64,000 nt of DNA from an uncultured Oscillospiraceae bacterium (GCA_947627735.1 CANQXG010000008.1:1-64000); one strand, 5' to 3'. Counted from the stretch's first letter, positions 36,948 to 48,879 are shown. A program made the numbers and translations. The notes: a model not told the origin generated them from the sequence alone.

Positions 36948-38797
36948 GTGTCCACGAACCAGCGCAGGAACACCCTGGCGTACCACTCCTGCCGCACCGT
37001 GCCGGCCAGCACGGGGTAGAACAGGATGAACAGCGCCACCGCCGCCGCCACATACGCCGTCACCGCCGGCTGCCAGTTCTTATCCCGCCGGCACAGGTCC
37101 CCGAACAGGTACCCGATGGCCAGCACCAGGAACACCGTGCAGGGGAAGTAGTGGTAGGCGAAGGTGGGCCGGGTGACCAGCACCCAGGGCAGCAGGTTGG
37201 CCAGGTATCCCAGGAGGATGAAGGCCGCCGTCCGGTCCCGGTCCCGGATGGCCAGCCACCCCATGCCTCCCATGGCGACCAGACCGCCCCAGGCGACGAT
37301 AGGGTTATTGAAGGACATGATGCGCACCGAGGAGCCGTCCGCGGCGTTGTCCATGTAGTACAGGATGGGCCGCACGTCGAAGATCCACTGGTACCACTTG
37401 GAGGAGTAGGCGTGGGTGGCCACCAGGTCGGAGTGGTAGTTCCACATATACTTCTGGTTGTCCAGCACGATCTTCAGGTAGCCCGGTTTGAACAGCCGGA
37501 AGGGTCCGTCCACCCCCTGGCTGGGGGCATAGGCCCAGTAGCTGGCGTAGTAGATGCAGCAGGGCACTGCCACGAAGAAGACAAGACACCACCCGATGTT
37601 CCGGGCCAGGGCCTTCCAGGTCCCGGAAAAGTCAGGCGTTTTCCAGGCCTGCGCCAGCTGCACCGTCCAGTGGACCAGCCATATGACCCCCAGGCCCGCC
37701 CCGGCGTATATGCCCGTCCACTTGCTGGCCGCGCCGCAGCCGAAGGAGGCCCCGGACAGGGCCAGCCACAGCAGCTTCCGCAGGCTGCCCTCCGGCTCGG
37801 TGAGCCACATATACAGGAACAGGTACATGGCGATGATGAAGAACACCACGTACGAGTCGATGGTGGCCAGCCGGGTCTGGGCGAAGTGCATGAAGTCGAA
37901 GGCGAACAGGGTGGTGCCGCCGGCGGCCGCGGCGGTCAGGCCGGTCATGCGCTTGAGCAGCATGTAAAACAGCGGCAGCATCAGCACCCCGAACAGGGTG
38001 CCCATGAACCGCCAGCCGAAGGGCGTCATGCCGAACAGACGGATGCCCACCGAGAGGATCATCTTGCCCAGGGGCGGGTGGGTGATCTCATAGGGCCAGC
38101 GGCCCTCGATGTGCTCCAGGGCCGTGCGGGGGAAGTATATCTCGTCGAAATAGGTGCCGTTTTTGTAGGAATAGGCCGCGGGGATCAGGTCCTGCTCGTC
38201 GAAGAGCATCTCGCAGCCAGGGGCGATGGTCATGTCCTCCGGGGCGATGAGGGCGCCGTCCTCGCCGTAGACCGCCACCTCCCCCAGGTACTGCTCCGCG
38301 CCGGAGATGATGCGGATATAGCGGACCGCGCCGTTGTCGGCGTTGAGGACGGCGTCGTTCCACCGGAACAGCTGGGTGTACTGCTGGGTCATGCCGGAGG
38401 TGCCGTCTGACTTCGTCTGGTCCGTCCAGTTCTCCCCGTCCATGGAGGTCTGCAGCAGGTAATCGGCGGTGCACAGCCCGGAGTAGTACCGCAGGGCGGT
38501 GACGGTCTGGGGCTGATGCAGCTCGATGAGGGCATAGGTATTGCCCTCGGCGTAGTGGAGGAAGCTCTGAGGGGCATGGGTGTCGCCCAGGCCCAGGAAG
38601 GCCACCACGGCGTACAGCACGGTGATGGCCGCCGCGGCGATCCGGTCCGTGCGGGACAGATCCCGGCTGCCGCCGCCCGCGGCCAGGGGCGCCTCGCCGG
38701 CGGGGACGGCGCGGTGGATGCGTGCCCAGCGGACAGACCACACCAGGATGCCCAGCGCCACCGCCAGCGGGAAGAGGATGGTCAGATTAGAAAGCAT
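36935..38797 (-). CDS. PMT-family glycosyltransferase with internal F5/8C-like domain
   Basis: A 620-residue multi-spanning protein of the dolichyl-phosphate-mannose protein mannosyltransferase family: YFDEIYFPRTALEHIEG and YEITHPPLGKMILSVGI (Asp-Glu motif in the first loop), then GWRFMGTLFGVLMLPLFYML and about nine to eleven hydrophobic segments. Between the first two membrane helices and the PMT core, about 70-185, lies a beta-rich segment (YALIELHQPQTVTALRYYSG, LLQTSMDGENWTDQ, VRYIRIISGAEQYLGEVAVY) resembling a coagulation factor 5/8 C domain. It probably transfers sugar from a polyprenyl carrier on the outer face. Start 38797 follows TGAGGA. Confidence 0.8.
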   Translation of the reverse strand: MLSNLTILFPLAVALGILVWSVRWARIHRAVPAGEAPLAAGGGSRDLSRTDRIAAAAITVLYAVVAFLGLGDTHAPQSFLHYAEGNTYALIELHQPQTVTALRYYSGLCTADYLLQTSMDGENWTDQTKSDGTSGMTQQYTQLFRWNDAVLNADNGAVRYIRIISGAEQYLGEVAVYGEDGALIAPEDMTIAPGCEMLFDEQDLIPAAYSYKNGTYFDEIYFPRTALEHIEGRWPYEITHPPLGKMILSVGIRLFGMTPFGWRFMGTLFGVLMLPLFYMLLKRMTGLTAAAAGGTTLFAFDFMHFAQTRLATIDSYVVFFIIAMYLFLYMWLTEPEGSLRKLLWLALSGASFGCGAASKWTGIYAGAGLGVIWLVHWTVQLAQAWKTPDFSGTWKALARNIGWCLVFFVAVPCCIYYASYWAYAPSQGVDGPFRLFKPGYLKIVLDNQKYMWNYHSDLVATHAYSSKWYQWIFDVRPILYYMDNAADGSSVRIMSFNNPIVAWGGLVAMGGMGWLAIRDRDRTAAFILLGYLANLLPWVLVTRPTFAYHYFPCTVFLVLAIGYLFGDLCRRDKNWQPAVTAYVAAAVALFILFYPVLAGTVRQEWYARVFLRWFVDTWPC

Positions 38798-38836
38798 ATA
38801 TAAACAGTCCTCAGGAAGCTTGGGTAAAAATGAAAG

Positions 38837-38875
38837 TATAATAGCCACGAAGCCTGTGGTTCCGTGGCTATTATA
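38837..38875. repeat. Interspersed hairpin repeat, copy B
   Basis: TATAATAGCCACG (38837-38849) pairs perfectly with CGTGGCTATTATA (38863-38875). The left arm and its preceding TGAAAG are nearly identical to the hairpin at 63261-63296, although loops differ. It lies in the leader of the PMT gene. Confidence 0.6.
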
Positions 38876-38879
38876 TACC

Positions 38880-38911
38880 AAAACCGGAGGCGTCGCAACG
38901 TCTCCGGTTTT
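38880..38911. terminator. Terminator hairpin after dnaJ
   Basis: AAAACCGGAG (38880-38889) pairs with CTCCGGTTTT (38902-38911), 15 bp after the dnaJ stop on the reverse strand. On that strand it ends in a four-T run. Confidence 0.65.
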
Positions 38912-38926
38912 TAATTTTTCGTAAAG

Positions 38927-40048
38927 TTACAGCCGGTGTTTTTTCTTGACCTTTTCCCCTGAGATATCCGCCAGCTCCTGCAGCAGCTCCTTCTGCCGCC
39001 GGTTCAGGTTCTTGGGCGTTTCCAGGTTCACGGTGACGAACTGGTCGCCCTTCAGGCCCGTGCGCACGCTGGGCACGCCCTTGCCCCGCAGGCGGAACAC
39101 CGATCCGGTCTGGGTCCCCTCGGGGATGTTCAGGCTCACCGGTCCCTCCAGGGTGGGCACCTGGATCTCCGTGCCCAGGGCCGCCCGGACGAAGCTGAGG
39201 CTCGTGGTGACGTAGATGTTGGTGCCCTCCCGCTGGAAGGTGGGGCTGGGCCGCACGGAGATGACCACCAGCAGGTCCCCCGCCGGGCCGCCGTTGGTCC
39301 CGGCGTTGCCCTGGCCCCGCAGGGACACGGTCTCCCCGTCGTCGATGCCGGCGGGTATGGTCACGTTCAGCTTCTTCTGGGTGCGGATGTTGCCGTTGCC
39401 CCGGCACTTGGGGCAGGGGGAGTGGATGATCCGCCCGGAGCCGCCGCACTTGGGGCAGGGGCCGGAGGACTGCATGATGCCGAAGGGGGTGCGCCGCTGG
39501 GTGGTGACGGTGCCGGTGCCCCGGCAGTCCGGGCACACCTCCGGCGTGGTGCCGGGGGCGCAGCCGGTGCCCTTGCAGTCCGGGCACTGCTCCACCCGGG
39601 GGATGTTGAGGTCCTTCTTGCAGCCGAAGGCCGCCTCCTCGAAGGTGAGGGTCAGCCGGGCCTGAAGGCTCTCGCCCCGGCGGGGGCCGCTGCGGGCGGA
39701 CTGCCGGCTCTGGCCGCCGAAGCCGCCGAACCCTCCGAAGCCGCCGAAGATGTCCCCGAATATGTCGCCCAGGTCCCCGAAGTCCCCGGTGAAGCCGCCC
39801 TGGCCCGCGCTGAAGCTGGGGTCCACGCCGGCGAAGCCGAACTGGTCGTACTTGGCCTTCTTCTCCGGGTCGGACAGCACCGCGTAGGCCTCGTTGGCCT
39901 CCTTGAAGCGAGCCTCCGCCTCCTTGTCGCCGGGGTGCAGGTCCGGGTGGTTGGCCTTGGCGGCCTTTCTGTATGCTTTTTTGATCTCGTCGTCCGATGC
40001 GCCCTTTTGCAGGCCCAGGACCTCATAGTAATCCCGCTTGTCTGCCAT
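38927..40048 (-). CDS. dnaJ: Chaperone protein DnaJ
   Basis: A 373-residue type I DnaJ, co-chaperone of DnaK. The J-domain occupies 1-70 with the HPD triad ([11 protein letters not shown]), a Gly/Phe-rich region about 75-115 ([12 protein letters not shown]), four CxxCxGxG zinc motifs ([32 protein letters not shown]) and a C-terminal substrate domain. It is the last gene of the heat-shock operon, separated from dnaK by a 271-bp repeat-filled gap. Confidence 0.97.
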   Translation of the reverse strand: MADKRDYYEVLGLQKGASDDEIKKAYRKAAKANHPDLHPGDKEAEARFKEANEAYAVLSDPEKKAKYDQFGFAGVDPSFSAGQGGFTGDFGDLGDIFGDIFGGFGGFGGFGGQSRQSARSGPRRGESLQARLTLTFEEAAFGCKKDLNIPRVEQCPDCKGTGCAPGTTPEVCPDCRGTGTVTTQRRTPFGIMQSSGPCPKCGGSGRIIHSPCPKCRGNGNIRTQKKLNVTIPAGIDDGETVSLRGQGNAGTNGGPAGDLLVVISVRPSPTFQREGTNIYVTTSLSFVRAALGTEIQVPTLEGPVSLNIPEGTQTGSVFRLRGKGVPSVRTGLKGDQFVTVNLETPKNLNRRQKELLQELADISGEKVKKKHRL

Positions 40049-40070
40049 ATATTAAATCTCACTACCTTTT

Positions 40071-40300
40071 TGGCCCCCTTGTCGTCGATGCACGCCAGCC
40101 AGGTTTCCCTTTGCCGCGAAGCGGCAAAGCTCGAATGGCGGCGGCATCTCCTCTCCCCAAAAGGCTGGCAGCCTTTTGGGAGCCCCGGGGGCTGTCGGCG
40201 CCGTCAGGCGACGACTGAGGGAGAGAATGGGCTATGCCGGTGTATCTCTCCCTCCGTCCGCCTTCGGCGGCCACCTCCCTCGTCAGAGGGAGGCGTTATT
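40071..40300. repeat. Palindromic repeat cluster between dnaK and dnaJ
   Basis: At least four strong hairpins lie in tandem: TTTGCCGC/GCGGCAAA (about 40110-40128), CCCAAAAGGCT/AGCCTTTTGGG (about 40156-40180), GAGGGAGA/TCTCTCCCTC (about 40218-40254) and CCTCCCTC/GAGGGAGG (40273-40292). No gene is present. From memory, such CTCCCTC/GAGGGAG units are dispersed in Oscillospiraceae genomes. Placed inside an operon, they could attenuate dnaJ relative to dnaK. Confidence 0.6.
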
Positions 40301-40319
40301 ATGCTTTGGGTGCTGATAC

Positions 40320-42170
<1,851 letters not shown>

Positions 42171-42242
42171 TTTGATGTTCCTCCTGTATTCAAAATTCGC
42201 AGATTATATATTTTCATGTCCCATCCGGGACGGGTATGCGCT

Positions 42243-42803
42243 TTAGTTGGCCACCTGGACCTTGGCGAAGCGGATCACCTTGTCGCCCAGCTTGAAGCCC
42301 TTTTCCAGCTCCAGCACGATCTCGCCCTCGCCGTACTTCTCGTCGTCGATGTGCAGCAGCGCGTCGTGGAGCGCCGGGTCGAATCTCTTCCCCACGGTGG
42401 GGATCTCCGTCACGCCCAGGCCCTCCAGGATGGAGCGGAGCTGGTTGAAGATGCCCTCCACGCCCTTTTTCGTCTCGTCGTCGGTCTCATGCTGGACCGC
42501 CCGGGCCAGGTTGTCGTAGATGGGCAGGAACTTGATCACCGTGTCCGCCCGGACGTCGGCGTAGATGCTCTCCCGCTCCTTGGCGCTGCGGCGGCGGTAG
42601 TTGTCGTACTCCGCCAGCATCCGCAGATATTTGTCGTTTGTTTCTGCCAGGGCCGCCTGGGCCTTGGCCAGCGGGTCCTCCTGGGGCGCCTCCTCCGCCG
42701 GGGCGGGGGTCTGCGCGTCCTTCGGCTCCTCGGCCTTCGCGGCCTGTTCCGCCTTGGCCTGCTCCGGCTGCTGGGACTTATTCTTCTCGTCTTTCTTGCT
42801 CAT
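42243..42803 (-). CDS. grpE: Nucleotide exchange factor GrpE
   Basis: A 186-residue GrpE: a charged disordered N-terminus (about 1-50), a coiled-coil with RMLAEYDNYRRRSAKERESI, and a beta-rich C-terminus (FDPALHDALLHIDDEKYGEG, ending GDKVIRFAKVQVAN). It releases ADP from DnaK. The start MSKKDEKN at 42803 is preferred to a GTG three codons earlier. The start region lies within the end of hrcA (26-bp overlap). Confidence 0.95.
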   Translation of the reverse strand: MSKKDEKNKSQQPEQAKAEQAAKAEEPKDAQTPAPAEEAPQEDPLAKAQAALAETNDKYLRMLAEYDNYRRRSAKERESIYADVRADTVIKFLPIYDNLARAVQHETDDETKKGVEGIFNQLRSILEGLGVTEIPTVGKRFDPALHDALLHIDDEKYGEGEIVLELEKGFKLGDKVIRFAKVQVAN

Positions 42804-43875
42804 GGCGTTCACTTTCCTTCAAAACCAGTTTGTTGTTCAGGCCCGCCGGGGCGTCGGTGCCGGCCAGCAGCCGGCTGAGTCCTGCGGCGATATAGCTGAG
42901 CTTGGCCGCCACGCTGGAGTAATCCATCCGGGTGGGTCCCACCACGCCGATGTAGCCCCGCATGCCGCCTCCGGCGTCATAGGAGGCCATGACCACGCTG
43001 GAGTCCTTCAGCTCCTCCGCCAGGTTCTCCGGCCCGATGGTCACCCGCAGGCCGTCCGAACCCATGCCCGCGGGGGGCAGGTCGTCCATGAGATGGCTGC
43101 CGTCGGAGATGAAATTCATCAGCTCATGGGCCTTGTCCGGGTCCCGGAACTCCGGCTGGTTCAGCAGCTGGGACGCGCCCGCCACCCGCAGGGGGGCCGT
43201 CCTGGCCGCCGCCAGACACTCCATGGTGAAGCTGGCCACCACCGCCACCAGCCCGTAGGTGTCCCGGGCGGCCCGCTCGGTGGAGCGGATGATGGAGTCG
43301 GTGATCTCCCGGTCCGTCACGCCGGTGAAGTTGGCGTTGAAGAGGCTGCTGAGGGTGGTGATCTGCTCCTGGTGGACGGAGAAGGGCAGGTGGATCAGCT
43401 TGTTCTTCACCGTGTTGTCCGTCAGCAGCGCCACGACGATGAACGTATTCTGGTCCACGTAGATGAAGTCGAAGCGCTTCACCGCCACCGGCGGCTTCAT
43501 GGTCAGGGCGTAGGCCGGGTACTGGGTCATGGAGCTGGTGAGCTGGCCCACCTCGTTCATCAGCTGCTCGATCTGCTCGTCCTTCCGGGCCAGCTTCTCG
43601 TTGATGGCGGCGGTTTCCGCCTCGGACAGCTTCTGCCGCTCCATCAGCTCGTTGACGTACAGCCGGTAGCCCGCCGGGGAGGGGATGCGGCCTGCGCTGG
43701 TGTGGGGCTGCTCCAAATAGCCCATGGTCGTCAGCTCGCTCATCTCGTTGCGGATGGTGGCGGAGGAGCACCCGATCACGGCTGCCAGCGCCTTGGAGCC
43801 TACCGGCTCGGCGGTGGCGATGTAGCTCTCCACCAGAGCGGTCAGTATTTTTTTCTTTCTCTCGCTCAGTTCCAT
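42778..43875 (-). CDS. hrcA: Heat-inducible transcription repressor HrcA
   Basis: A 365-residue HrcA: winged helix at 1-70 (MELSERKKKILTALVESYIA, AVIGCSSATIRNEMSELTTM), then a GAF-like domain, ending YIGVVGPTRMDYSSVAAKLSYI. It binds the CIRCE operator just upstream and is titrated by GroEL. The start at 43875 follows GGAGGCGGCC; the longer upstream frame reads through the CIRCE element. First gene of the heat-shock operon. Confidence 0.97.
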   Translation of the reverse strand: MELSERKKKILTALVESYIATAEPVGSKALAAVIGCSSATIRNEMSELTTMGYLEQPHTSAGRIPSPAGYRLYVNELMERQKLSEAETAAINEKLARKDEQIEQLMNEVGQLTSSMTQYPAYALTMKPPVAVKRFDFIYVDQNTFIVVALLTDNTVKNKLIHLPFSVHQEQITTLSSLFNANFTGVTDREITDSIIRSTERAARDTYGLVAVVASFTMECLAAARTAPLRVAGASQLLNQPEFRDPDKAHELMNFISDGSHLMDDLPPAGMGSDGLRVTIGPENLAEELKDSSVVMASYDAGGGMRGYIGVVGPTRMDYSSVAAKLSYIAAGLSRLLAGTDAPAGLNNKLVLKESERHEQERREE

Positions 43876-43907
43876 GGCCGCCTCCTGGCAATCCCAGGTA
43901 AATACTG

Positions 43908-43934
43908 CTAGCACTCTTATCCTTCGAGTGCTAA
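43908..43934. promoter_or_regulatory. CIRCE operator
   Basis: CTAGCACTC (43908-43916), 9-bp spacer, GAGTGCTAA (43926-43934). It matches the consensus TTAGCACTC-N9-GAGTGCTAA with one mismatch. It overlaps the -10 box and start region of the hrcA promoter, so HrcA binding blocks initiation and autoregulates the operon. Confidence 0.95.
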
Positions 43935-43961
43935 TTTACCACGTCTTTGCGTCCCTGTCAA
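43933..43961 (-). promoter_or_regulatory. Sigma-A promoter of the hrcA operon
   Basis: On the reverse strand TTGACA (43961-43956), 17-bp spacer, TAAATT (43938-43933). The consensus -35 box and the overlap with CIRCE fit a heat-inducible vegetative promoter. Confidence 0.8.
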
Positions 43962-44108
43962 GTGCCGGACGTTATTATTTGTAATTTGTTCACATATAAA
44001 ACAGCCGCGGACCAGTGTCCGCGGCCTGTGTGTCAGCCGTCCTTTTCGATATACATTTCTTCCGTGTCTGCCTGGGCCTTTTGCAGCGTCACGGTTGTAT
44101 TCAAAGAA

Positions 44109-44132
44109 AAAATACATCGTTTGATGTATTTT
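44109..44132. promoter_or_regulatory. 10-bp inverted repeat, likely XRE operator
   Basis: AAAATACATC (44109-44118) and GATGTATTTT (44123-44132) form a perfect inverted repeat with a 4-bp spacer. A further half-site GATGTATT (44146-44153) lies next to the ribosome-binding region of the XRE gene. Autoregulation is the simplest reading. Confidence 0.55.
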
Positions 44133-44161
44133 GTCAACAACGAATGATGTATTGGGGCATA

Positions 44162-44404
44162 ATGATGTCATCAACAGCTGAGGGGGGATGGCGTCTGTAT
44201 TATCGGAGGATACGCGATCTGCGGGAAGACGCCGACCTTACCCAGGCCAGGCTGGCGGAAAAGCTGGGCATGCACAAGACCACATATACCAATTACGAGC
44301 AGGGAAAACGGGAGCCGTCCTTTTCCTTCATCATCCGGCTGGCGGATTTCTATGGCGTCAGCTGCGACTATATCGCGGAGCGGAACAGGCGCGAAAAGGA
44401 ATAA
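44162..44404 (+). CDS. XRE-family helix-turn-helix regulator
   Basis: An 80-residue Cro/CI-type protein: IRDLREDADLTQARLAEKLG, MHKTTYTNYEQGKREPSFSF and IIRLADFYGVSCDYIAER. Two adjacent ATG codons (44162, 44165) are possible starts; the upstream GGGGC is a weak ribosome site. The longer frame upstream passes through the operator repeat and is rejected. It stands alone between the heat-shock operon and rpoD and ends at a strong terminator. Confidence 0.82.
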   Translation: MMSSTAEGGWRLYYRRIRDLREDADLTQARLAEKLGMHKTTYTNYEQGKREPSFSFIIRLADFYGVSCDYIAERNRREKE

Positions 44405-44407
44405 GCA

Positions 44408-44438
44408 AAAGCTCCTGAGGCGATGCCTCAGGAGCTTT
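44408..44438. terminator. Bidirectional terminator between XRE gene and rpoD
   Basis: AAAGCTCCTGAGGC (44408-44421) pairs perfectly with GCCTCAGGAGCTTT (44425-44438) over GAT. It separates two convergent genes, ending the large rpoD-proximal operon on the reverse strand. Confidence 0.85.
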
Positions 44439-44443
44439 ACTTG

Positions 44444-45697
<1,254 letters not shown>

Positions 45698-45699
45698 AT

Positions 45700-47439
45700 C
45701 TACGAACCATACCCTTTCGTTTGTTTCAGCTTTTCCGCGTATCCCCGCAGGTCGTCGACGGGGGACGCTCTGTCTTTCTCGGAGCGGATCTTGTTTATGT
45801 AGTCGCCCATGGCCTGCTGCGCGGTCACGGCGTCGATCTCATCATGCTGGAGGATGCGGGCCAGCAGCCGCATCTCCTCCGGGGAGAACTGCTCCCCCAG
45901 TGCCGCCGGGGACACGCTCCGGCCCTGCCGCACCCGGGCGGCCACCGCGTCGTACAGCGCCCCCAGGGCGGGGGACGTGAAGTCCGCCCCCGTGAGGGAG
46001 AGGTCGGAAAACTGCTCTGGGAACCGGCATAAGAGGTTGAGCACCCCCTCCTCCGCCACGGCGCTGCCCACGTTCTCGAACCGGAGGGACCGGTCCTGGG
46101 GCTGGGCGGCGCGGAGGGGTGAGGCGGTGTCCCGGGCCAGCTTTTTCCTGGCCGCGGCGGTGTTCTGCCGCCGGATGCGGGCCACCTCTGCCAGGAAGGC
46201 CTCCTTGGACACCCCGGCCTTCTCCGCGGCCCGGATGCCGTATATCTCCCGCTCCACGCTCCCGGGGAAGGAGGCCACCAGCTTCGCCGCGGCCTTCAGA
46301 TAGCCCACCCGGCCCTCGTCGGTGGTCAGGTCATACTCCCCCGCCGTCTGCTCCAGGCGGTACTCCGCCTGGTTGCCGCTGCGCTCGATGAGGTTTTTGA
46401 AGGCGGTGGGACCCTTGGCCTGGATGAACTCGTCCGGGTCCTTGGCCCCGGGGATCTGGACCACGTTGATCTTCAGGTCCAGGGGCTGGAGGATGCCGAT
46501 GGCCCGCTGGGCGGCCTTGCGCCCGGCGTCGTCGGCGTCGTAGCAGATGATGACCTGCTGGGTGTACCGGCTCATAAGCCGGGCCTGGTCGGAGGTGAGG
46601 GAGGTGCCCAGACTGGCCACGGCGCTGTCGAACCCCGCCTGATGGAGGCTGACCACGTCTATATTCCCCTCCGCGAGAAGAATATATCCGCTTTTGGACT
46701 TTTTAGCCAGATTCAGGGCGAAAAGGCTCCGGCTCTTGCTGTATACGAGGGTGTCGGGGCTGTTGAGGTACTTCGGCTCCCCGTCCGACAAAATGCGCCC
46801 GGAGAAGCCTATGACGCTGCCCCGCACATCGATGACGGGAAACATCAGCCGGCCCCGGAAATAGTCGTACAGTCCCCCGGACTTGCCCACCCGGGCCAGG
46901 CCCGCGTCCACCAGCTCCTGGCGGGTGTAGCCCTTTTTCACCATGGCGTCGGTGAGGGCCTGCCAGCTGTCGGGGGCGTAGCCCAGGCCGAAGCGGTTGA
47001 CCATGGGCACGATGCCCCGCTTTTCCACATATGCCTGGGCGGGGGCACCGGCGGGCTCCAGCAGCCGGGCGCGGAAAAACCGCGCCGCCTCCCGGTTCAG
47101 CTCCAGCAGCCGCGACCGCTTGCCCCGGTTGGGGTCGAAGTCGTCCTGGGGCACCTCCATCCCCGCCCGCCGGGCCAGGAACTGCACCGCGTCGGGGAAG
47201 GAGAGGTTCTCGATCTCCATGATGAAGTTGATGACGTTGCCGCCCTTGCCGCAGCCGAAGCAGTGGAAGATCTGCCGCTCGCCGTTGACGGAGAAGGAGG
47301 GGGTCTTTTCCCCGTGGAAGGGGCACAGGCCGAAGCGGTTGGCGCCGCTGCGCTTGGTAAGGGGCACGTAGGAGCTGACCACGTCCACGATGTCGTTGCG
47401 CCGGCTCAGCTCGTTGAGAAAATCCTCGGAAAACGGCAT
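45700..47439 (-). CDS. dnaG: DNA primase DnaG
   Basis: A 579-residue primase making RNA primers for replication. The zinc-binding CHC2 domain ([14 protein letters not shown]...[11 protein letters not shown], about 38-66) is followed by the Toprim core ([38 protein letters not shown]) and a C-terminal DnaB-interaction domain. The start at 47439 follows AAGGAGG. It lies downstream of dgt and directly before rpoD. Confidence 0.96.
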   Translation of the reverse strand: MPFSEDFLNELSRRNDIVDVVSSYVPLTKRSGANRFGLCPFHGEKTPSFSVNGERQIFHCFGCGKGGNVINFIMEIENLSFPDAVQFLARRAGMEVPQDDFDPNRGKRSRLLELNREAARFFRARLLEPAGAPAQAYVEKRGIVPMVNRFGLGYAPDSWQALTDAMVKKGYTRQELVDAGLARVGKSGGLYDYFRGRLMFPVIDVRGSVIGFSGRILSDGEPKYLNSPDTLVYSKSRSLFALNLAKKSKSGYILLAEGNIDVVSLHQAGFDSAVASLGTSLTSDQARLMSRYTQQVIICYDADDAGRKAAQRAIGILQPLDLKINVVQIPGAKDPDEFIQAKGPTAFKNLIERSGNQAEYRLEQTAGEYDLTTDEGRVGYLKAAAKLVASFPGSVEREIYGIRAAEKAGVSKEAFLAEVARIRRQNTAAARKKLARDTASPLRAAQPQDRSLRFENVGSAVAEEGVLNLLCRFPEQFSDLSLTGADFTSPALGALYDAVAARVRQGRSVSPAALGEQFSPEEMRLLARILQHDEIDAVTAQQAMGDYINKIRSEKDRASPVDDLRGYAEKLKQTKGYGS

Positions 47440-47459
47440 ATGCGGTCACCTCCTTATTG

Positions 47460-47497
47460 GCCCCCTGTGTAAAGGGGGCTGGCAGCGCGAAGCGCTG
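47460..47497. repeat. Two short hairpins between dgt and dnaG
   Basis: GCCCCCT/AGGGGGC (47460-47479) and CAGCGC-gaa-GCGCTG (47483-47497) fill the dgt-dnaG gap. The left block resembles the edge of the palindromic cluster at 40071 (GGCCCCCT...GGCTGGC). It may reduce read-through or protect an RNA end. Confidence 0.45.
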
Positions 47498-47498
47498 T

Positions 47499-48500
47499 TT
47501 ACCGCACGCTCCAGCTGGCCGGGATGAACAGGTCCTCGAACGTGTAGATGGCGAAGCTGTCGGTCATGCCGGAGACGTAATCGGTGACCGCCGTCTGCAC
47601 GCCCTCGGCGTCGGCGATGGCCCGAAACTCCGGGGGCAGCTTGTCCCCGTGGCGGATGTAGTATTCCATGATGGGGGCCAGGATGCCCTTGACCTTGGAC
47701 TCCTCCCCCTTGGCGGTGGGATTGTGGTACACCGCCGCGTACATGAACTGCTCGAAGGCGGCGTAGGCCTCCTGCATGGCCGGCGAAAGGCCCACGGCGC
47801 CCTTCCCGCTGTTGGCGATGGCGTCGGTGACCATGGCGTTGATGCGCTGGGAGTTGCGGGTGCCCACCCGGTCCCGGATGATGGCCGGCACGTCCTCCGG
47901 CAGCACGATCCCCGCCCGCTGGGCGTCGTCCAGATCGTGGTTGAGGTAGGCGATGTGGTCCGCCAGGCGCACCACGTCCGCCTCCAGGGTGTCCTTCGGC
48001 TCGCCGGTGGTGTGGTTCAGGATGCCCATCCGGGTCTCCTGGCACAGGTTCAGCCCCCGGCCCTCCTTCTCCAGCTTGTCCACCACCCGCAGGCTCTGCT
48101 CATAGTGGCAGAACGACCCGGTGATGTCCCGCAGCGCCCGCTCCCCGGCGTGGCCGAAGGGGGTGTGGCCCAGATCATGGCCCAGGGAGATGGCCTCGGT
48201 CAGGTCCTCGTTCAGGCCCAATGCCCGGGCGATGGTCCGGGCGATGCGGGCCACCTCCAGGGTGTGGGTCAGGCGGGTGCGGTAGTGGTCCCCCTCGGGG
48301 CGGAGGAACACCTGGGTCTTATGGCGCAGGCGGCGGAAGGCCTTGGAGTGGGTCACCCGGTCCACGTCCCGCTGGAAACAGGTGCGCACGTCGTCCTCCG
48401 GCTCCGGCACAGGCCGGCCCCGGCTGGCGGACGACAGGGTCCCGTAGGGCCCGATGATATACTGTTCCTGCTGCTGGCGGATCTCTCTGATGGTGGACAT
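47499..48500 (-). CDS. dgt: Deoxyguanosinetriphosphate triphosphohydrolase-like HD protein
   Basis: A 333-residue HD-domain nucleotidohydrolase that cleaves dNTPs to nucleoside and triphosphate. The N-terminus has the family pattern SRGRPVPEPEDDVRTCFQRD, followed by THSKAFRRLRHKTQVF, then RLTHTLEVARIARTIARALG, SLGHDLGHTPFGHAGE (HD pair) and ADHIAYLNHDLDDA. It lies upstream of dnaG in the replication-linked block, behind a terminator hairpin that may give it its own promoter. Confidence 0.92.
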   Translation of the reverse strand: MSTIREIRQQQEQYIIGPYGTLSSASRGRPVPEPEDDVRTCFQRDVDRVTHSKAFRRLRHKTQVFLRPEGDHYRTRLTHTLEVARIARTIARALGLNEDLTEAISLGHDLGHTPFGHAGERALRDITGSFCHYEQSLRVVDKLEKEGRGLNLCQETRMGILNHTTGEPKDTLEADVVRLADHIAYLNHDLDDAQRAGIVLPEDVPAIIRDRVGTRNSQRINAMVTDAIANSGKGAVGLSPAMQEAYAAFEQFMYAAVYHNPTAKGEESKVKGILAPIMEYYIRHGDKLPPEFRAIADAEGVQTAVTDYVSGMTDSFAIYTFEDLFIPASWSVR

Positions 48501-48520
48501 GGCGTGCCGCCTCTTATGTA

Positions 48521-48556
48521 AAAAGGGTATCGCAGAGGTTTCTGCAATACCCTTTT
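48521..48556. terminator. Terminator hairpin upstream of dgt
   Basis: AAAAGGGTAT (48521-48530) pairs with ATACCCTTTT (48547-48556), and inner arms GCAGA/TCTGC (48532-48536, 48541-48545) also pair, with one mismatch between the two blocks. T-runs at both ends suggest termination of the upstream reverse-strand operon. Confidence 0.7.
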
Positions 48557-48620
48557 ACGCCGCCCCGGGCGCTTTTCCCTTTTTTGGGCGGAAAATTTTC
48601 TTTGCGGGCGCCCCGGAGCG

Positions 48621-48863
48621 CTAAAACAGCAGGATATAGGCCGCCACCGCCAGCACGAACAGGGCGGCGCAGAGGTAAAGTACCGCCGTCCGGCGGTTTT
48701 TGTCCCACTGCTGCACCGCCAGCAGCAGCAGAATGACCCCGACCAGCGGCTCGCACACGCGGATGGCGCCGTCCCAGATCCCGGCCAGCTGTAGCACGGC
48801 CAGACAGAGGACCGCGGCGGCGAGCACCTTGATGGATACGGACAGGACCTTCTCCTTGTTCAT
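48621..48863 (-). CDS. Small three-helix membrane protein
   Basis: An 80-residue hydrophobic protein with about three membrane segments (VLAAAVLCLAVLQLAGIWDG, CEPLVGVILLLLAVQQW, AVLYLCAALFVLAVAAYILL). I do not recognise the family. It starts behind AAGGAGG and follows the yigZ gene by 16 bp, being the last gene before the terminator at 48521. Confidence 0.6.
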   Translation of the reverse strand: MNKEKVLSVSIKVLAAAVLCLAVLQLAGIWDGAIRVCEPLVGVILLLLAVQQWDKNRRTAVLYLCAALFVLAVAAYILLF

Positions 48864-48879
48864 GGCGTGCGCCTCCTTG

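Noticed and set aside
33396-37019. Forward open frame of 1207 codons
   Set aside because: It crosses several clearly real reverse-strand genes (LURP-one, DUF4015, rpiB, PHP), their gaps and a terminator, and has no recognisable domain. It is a GC-bias artefact.
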